This document shows, in pieces, positions 60,344 to 64,000 of a stretch of DNA of 64,000 nt. Position 1 is the first letter of the stretch, and every line of letters starts with the position of its first letter. The position numbers and the translations under genes are program-made. Below the pieces are notes generated by a model. It was given only the letters and a program-made list of their open reading frames with translations. It ran no database searches and was not told the origin of the DNA. The stretch comes from Spirochaetia bacterium (lineage in GTDB: Bacteria; Spirochaetota; Leptospiria; Turneriellales; JAOUOS01): assembly GCA_029880265.1 (NCBI GenBank), contig JAOUOT010000003.1, positions 105,762-169,761 on the forward strand. Reading direction: 5' to 3'.

Positions 60344-62941
60344 CTATTTAAAATCTTTTAATGTAGGAACATCGCCTAAATCAATACCAAGCTGACCGTC
60401 GCTGTTACTGCCCCAAACCCAAAGAGTACCATTTGATTTTATGGCAACGGAATGAGAAGTGTTAGATGATATGAAGGCAAAACCGGGGCCAATTTCAGTA
60501 GGAGTTAAAATATCTATTTCTGTACCGTCGCCAAGCTGGCCAAAATTATTTCTACCCCATGCCCAAAGCGTACCGTCAGATTTTACAGCGAAAGTGTGAT
60601 AAGCATTCGCTTCTGATGATTCATAATCTGCACCAATTTGTTTTGGCATCAAACTATTATTGGTCGTGTCGTCGCCAAGCTGACCATAGTAATTATACCC
60701 CCAGGCCCACAATGTACCGTCAGATTTTAGAGCGACTGTATGCTCATAACCCGCCTTTACAAATGTCCAGTTTTTGTCTGCGCCAATTTGAGTAGGAACG
60801 CTTTTATTTGTCGTACCGCCATCGCCTAACTGACCTGAGTTGTTAGAACCCCATGCCCACACCGTACCGTCAGATTTTAGAGCAACTGTATGGTTTTTAC
60901 CTGCCGATACAGAATTAAAGCCCGTACCAACTTGCTTTGGCATCAAACTCTCATTAGTCGTGCCGTCGCCAAGCTGACTAGAGCTGTTAGAGCCCCAGGC
61001 CCATAATGAACCGTCAGATTTTAGAGCCAATGTATGAGCATAACCTGTTGTTACAAAGCTGAAACCTGTGCCAATTTGCTTTGGCGCAGAAACATTGGTT
61101 GTCGTACCGTCGCCAAGCTGACCACTGCCATTAGAACCCCATGCCCATAATGAACCGTCGGTTTTTAACGCGACAGTATGCTCATAACCCGCCGATACAA
61201 ACGACCAGTCGCTGTCAAAACCAATTTGAACAGGAACGCTCTTTTTTTCTGTCGTACCGTTGCCAAGCTGACCAGAACTGTTTTTACCCCATGCCCAAAG
61301 CGTACCGTCAGATTTTACAGCTATATTATAAGACTCGCCTGCTGACACATTGAGCCATTCGTTTGGCATCATTTGTTTTGGCTCAGTTACAGGCTCAAAC
61401 CTATTTAAACTTTCTGTATCATGCCTTTTACCCCATGTGAATATTCTCGAGTTTTTGATTACCCCTGATATGCCGGCCCCTGCAAAAACTTGTTGAGCAG
61501 GACTTGATGTTGACAGATAAGCAGGCTGATGCCTGTCTGTGGTACTTCCGTCGCCAAGCTGACCAGAACCATTAACGCCCCATGTATATACCCCGCCGGT
61601 TGTTTTCTTCGCGATAACGCTATATGTACCGCAATCAATAGATGACCAGTTCGTATCTATACCAATTTGCGTTGGCGCAGAAACACTGGTTGTCGTGCCG
61701 TCGCCAAGCTGACCATATGTATTACTGCCCCATGTCCAAAGCGTGCCATTAGATTTTATCGCGCATTGAAAATTTGGCCCCTGCGATATAAAGCTCCAGT
61801 CTGCATCTGTGCCTACCATCACTTGAGTATTCGTCGGGCCGAAAAACCATGTATAAAGCGAACCATCTGTTTTTATGCCCATACTAATAAACACATTTGT
61901 AGAAATCTGCGACCAGCAACATTCTCGATAGACTGGCGTTAAACTTTCCGTGAAGAAATCTCCATCATAATACGCATACGCTCCCCATGCATACAAATCA
62001 CTATTTGACTTTATAGCATATGTATTTGCTATTCCAGCCGTTACCGATTGCCAGTCTGTTGCTGCGCTAATTTGTACCGGCGAATATCTATCTGTTTTTG
62101 TGCCGTCGCCAAGCTGACCACTGCTATTATATCCCCATGCCCAAACGGTACCGTCGGTTTTTATGGCAACTGTATGTCTTTTGCCGGCTGATACTTTGCT
62201 GAAACCTGTTCCTATCTTTTTGGGCGATAACACATAATTTGTCGTACCGTCGCCAAGCTGACCAAAATCATTGGTACCCCAGCCCCACAAATCGCCATTT
62301 TTAGTAATGGCCATCACATGATCACTGGACGATACTTGCGAAAATTCAAGATAACAACCAAAGCCCGAAGATGTTCTGCATCCGTCGTTATCTGTTGCAT
62401 TACCGTCGTCGCATTCTTCGACAGCCAACTCAAGCGTACCATTGCCGCAGGTATTGTTGGCAACGCAAAACGCGTCACAACCGTTTAGATCATCTGCCGT
62501 ATTGCCATCGTCACAACTTTCGCCGCTGTCAATGACCATATCGCCGCAAGCAGGCAAAAGACATGTCGTTCTACAGGCATTGGCCATATAATCGCTATTG
62601 TTTATTCCCATATCACATTCTTCAAAGTATTCGGTATCTGTTATAAAATCGCCGCAATAAGAGATAACGCCGCCTACCAATGTACAATCAGAACCGCAAA
62701 CTGTGCAGCCTGTTGAACCATAAGTGCATGCCTCAATATCGAGATTACCGTCGTCGCACTCTTCGCCAGATTCGTAAACATTGTTACCGCAAACAGCGGT
62801 CACATTAGAGACATCAGTAGGTTCTATATAATTATCTGCCTTCGGGTCAAGTTCGTTGTCTCTCGGTATGTCGCTTACCGAACAATACATCGCCAGCATT
62901 AAGATGGCCGGCAGTATTTTTATTATTTTTGTTAGTTTCAT
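60344..62941 (-). CDS. RCC1-propeller lipoprotein with Cys-rich DUF4215 repeats
   Basis: 865 residues. Same leader as the FG-GAP gene (lipobox LAMYC, then SVSDIPRDNELDP). Residues 45-195 hold four to five Cys-rich repeats of the DUF4215/myxococcal type (CGNNVYESGEECDDGN, CGNGTLELAVEECDDGNATDNDGC). The rest is 14 RCC1 repeats of about 47 residues (LWAWGSNGSGQLGDGTT, HTVALKSDG), enough for two seven-bladed propellers. Some blades at 330-375 are degenerate (LYTWFFGPT). Ribosome site AAAGGAG. A secreted, disulfide-rich binding protein is likely. RCC1 repeats are otherwise best known from eukaryotic exchange factors and some bacterial effectors. Confidence 0.88.
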   Translation of the reverse strand: MKLTKIIKILPAILMLAMYCSVSDIPRDNELDPKADNYIEPTDVSNVTAVCGNNVYESGEECDDGNLDIEACTYGSTGCTVCGSDCTLVGGVISYCGDFITDTEYFEECDMGINNSDYMANACRTTCLLPACGDMVIDSGESCDDGNTADDLNGCDAFCVANNTCGNGTLELAVEECDDGNATDNDGCRTSSGFGCYLEFSQVSSSDHVMAITKNGDLWGWGTNDFGQLGDGTTNYVLSPKKIGTGFSKVSAGKRHTVAIKTDGTVWAWGYNSSGQLGDGTKTDRYSPVQISAATDWQSVTAGIANTYAIKSNSDLYAWGAYAYYDGDFFTESLTPVYRECCWSQISTNVFISMGIKTDGSLYTWFFGPTNTQVMVGTDADWSFISQGPNFQCAIKSNGTLWTWGSNTYGQLGDGTTTSVSAPTQIGIDTNWSSIDCGTYSVIAKKTTGGVYTWGVNGSGQLGDGSTTDRHQPAYLSTSSPAQQVFAGAGISGVIKNSRIFTWGKRHDTESLNRFEPVTEPKQMMPNEWLNVSAGESYNIAVKSDGTLWAWGKNSSGQLGNGTTEKKSVPVQIGFDSDWSFVSAGYEHTVALKTDGSLWAWGSNGSGQLGDGTTTNVSAPKQIGTGFSFVTTGYAHTLALKSDGSLWAWGSNSSSQLGDGTTNESLMPKQVGTGFNSVSAGKNHTVALKSDGTVWAWGSNNSGQLGDGGTTNKSVPTQIGADKNWTFVKAGYEHTVALKSDGTLWAWGYNYYGQLGDDTTNNSLMPKQIGADYESSEANAYHTFAVKSDGTLWAWGRNNFGQLGDGTEIDILTPTEIGPGFAFISSNTSHSVAIKSNGTLWVWGSNSDGQLGIDLGDVPTLKDFK

Positions 62942-62945
62942 TTTG
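62831..62945 (-). repeat. lipoprotein-leader direct repeat, copy 2
   Basis: Counterpart of 60199-60313; encodes the leader of the RCC1 lipoprotein. Confidence 0.9.
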
Positions 62946-62996
62946 TATCTCCTTTTTGCAATGTTTAATTTTAAATTTTGAATGCTTAATTATCTC

Positions 62997-63356
62997 TTAA
63001 GTTTTCACTTCTTTTGCCGTTGTTTTTACTATAGCAGTTATTATTCTTATTATCTCTCTTGAGTTTTCTAAGTATTTATCATAATTTAATTTTACCAGCT
63101 TCGATTCTTTAAGCAAACTCAACCAATATTCAGTTTCTCTTGCTTCTTTTGAAGCTATAGACATTTTTGATAAAAAGTCTTTTTTACTTTGTGCCGCTTG
63201 CGCTTCTTTCACGTTTGCTCCTATACTCGTACCGCTTTTCAATAATTGTTTTGAAATTACATATTCCTTCTTTTCTAATAACTTTTTATACAATTCAATA
63301 ATATCCAACGCAAAATCAAAACTCTTCTGCTCAATAACATTTCCCAATTTCTTCAT
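62997..63356 (-). CDS. four helix bundle protein (23S rRNA-intervening-sequence type)
   Basis: 119 residues, all helical. KSFDFALDIIELYKKLLEKKEYVISKQLLKSGTSIGANVKEAQAAQSKKDFLSKMSIASKEARETEYWLSLL is the family pattern ('QL.rs..SI..NI.Ea......di.f...a..ea.E...l'). These S23-like proteins were first found inside rRNA intervening sequences of Leptospira and others but are often free-standing; their role is unknown. It lies 14 bases after the end of the upstream membrane-protein gene and 55 bases before the RCC1 gene. Confidence 0.9.
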   Translation of the reverse strand: MKKLGNVIEQKSFDFALDIIELYKKLLEKKEYVISKQLLKSGTSIGANVKEAQAAQSKKDFLSKMSIASKEARETEYWLSLLKESKLVKLNYDKYLENSREIIRIITAIVKTTAKEVKT

Positions 63357-63370
63357 TCAAAATTCAACAC

Positions 63371-64000
63371 TCAAAATTGTTTTCTTATAGCCATCTCATA
63401 AAAAGTCTCTGCTTTGTTGTTGTATGTGTAACGCGGCAGAATGTTAAAAATAGGAAAACTACTGTCTTTGAAAGACCCGCCGGTATGGCTTTCTGAGGCC
63501 GTATAGCTTTTGCCGGTTAAAAGGGTATCTGTCAAAGCCGTTGCGTAAACCGCTAAAAGAATATAAGACATATATCCTCTTAGAGAATGAGCGCTGTTAG
63601 CTGCGTCATATTTGGCGTCAAAATCGCTTTCGGCGGCTGCATATTCGTCGACTTTTGACGAATAATTAAAGTGCGACCATAGAAATACCCCGGCGGTAAC
63701 ACCCCAGACGCCCAGATAGGCCATACCTCTTTTTTGATCGGTATACATATGACCCCAGCCGGGGGCGGCGACAGTGCGCCAAATCATACCGGCATAAGAT
63801 ATACCGCCCGAAAACTCATTGTAATCGCCCACCAGTTTTTTTACCACGTCTTTGGCCGCTTTAGGAAAGTCGCTTTTATTGTTAACGCTTACGTCGGCGG
63901 CGTTTTCATACTGCTGCAGCACAACGTCTAAAATTTTAGCGTTAATAGAAAATTCTCCGAAAGCCTCGCCGGCCGAGCCTACAAGCATTTTTTCGCATTC
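63371..64000 (-). CDS. membrane protein with DUF5683-like segment (5' end missing)
   Basis: The minus-strand frame is still open at the window edge (Glu-Cys-Glu-Lys precedes the first internal Met at 63988), so the gene starts outside. At least 209 residues are visible. GGISYAGMIWRTVAAPGWGHMYTDQKRGMAYLGVWGVTAGVFLW, with its PGxGHxYxxQKxxG motif and paired helices, resembles DUF5683/TM2-like regions of periplasmic and inner-membrane proteins; a further helix is YMSYILLAVYATALTDTL. The upstream visible part may be a solute- or peptide-sensing segment. Function unknown. Confidence 0.65.
   Translation of the reverse strand, partial: ECEKMLVGSAGEAFGEFSINAKILDVVLQQYENAADVSVNNKSDFPKAAKDVVKKLVGDYNEFSGGISYAGMIWRTVAAPGWGHMYTDQKRGMAYLGVWGVTAGVFLWSHFNYSSKVDEYAAAESDFDAKYDAANSAHSLRGYMSYILLAVYATALTDTLLTGKSYTASESHTGGSFKDSSFPIFNILPRYTYNNKAETFYEMAIRKQF

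Noticed and set aside
62997..63356. Four-helix-bundle gene as evidence for an rRNA intervening sequence or rRNA locus
   Set aside because: No rRNA sequence flanks it; free-standing members of the family are common.
1..64000. tRNA or rRNA genes
   Set aside because: I looked in the gaps for T-loop (GGTTCGAATCC-like) and cloverleaf patterns and found none; the GGTTCGACA in the palindromic elements lacks the rest of a tRNA.

Overview
The window is a stretch of chromosome from a diderm (Gram-negative type) bacterium that is moderately AT-rich. The evidence is a Kdo transferase (waaA), several outer-membrane beta-barrel proteins, many lipoproteins, a class A penicillin-binding protein, and a MurE with the DNPR motif that goes with meso-diaminopimelate. 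It also senses and moves: an Aer-like chemotaxis receptor, a 1000-residue hybrid kinase and a membrane-bound AraC regulator, both with 7TMR-DISM sensor parts. Such sensors, FecR proteins and secreted propeller lipoproteins are common in Leptospira-like spirochaetes and some deltaproteobacteria, but the window alone does not fix the lineage. I saw no tRNA, rRNA, CRISPR array, transposase or phage gene.

Layout. 1-11.6 kb: end of an OmpA-like protein, ADP-ribosylglycohydrolase, coaD, mdh-yqgE-mnmA, a HEAT-repeat protein, gyrA and membrane proteins of unknown role. 11.7-22.3 kb is an accessory surface locus: a Cys-rich small exported protein, a membrane AraC regulator, two very large secreted repeat lipoproteins and a barrel protein. 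These last three carry copied signal-peptide cassettes, each containing a palindromic element read in frame. 22.3-27.4 kb: rplU, a class A PBP, a solitary DNA methyltransferase and a CsgG-plus-barrel protein behind a poly-G tract. 27.5-35.7 kb, minus strand: vapB-vapC-murE-murF in one tight run, and waaA, a zinc-ribbon protein and tldD-tldE in another. 35.7-46.4 kb: FecR protein, cupin, TPR-barrel protein, a decayed diguanylate cyclase, hybrid kinase, chemotaxis receptor, gshB and corA. 46.4-57.5 kb: a methyltransferase/ATP-grasp fusion, recQ, an AIM24 protein, an M48 protease that appears to start at CTG, small basic proteins, outer-membrane proteins and uvrB. 57.5-64 kb, minus strand: a second surface locus with an AgmX/TonB-like protein, an FG-GAP propeller lipoprotein, an RCC1 propeller lipoprotein sharing the same leader, a four-helix-bundle protein and a cut-off membrane protein.

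Three themes cut across the window. First, exported proteins are built by copying a 5' cassette (ribosome site, start, signal peptide) in front of different mature domains; this is seen independently at 14-21 kb and at 60-63 kb. Second, perfect or near-perfect palindromes are frequent between genes and, in three cases, sit inside coding sequence. Third, a set of genes (yqgE, rplU, vapB, recQ, uvrB, the genes at 9856 and 54272) has a -35/-10 promoter whose -10 box ends only 5-7 bases before the start codon and lacks a Shine-Dalgarno site, which predicts leaderless mRNAs.
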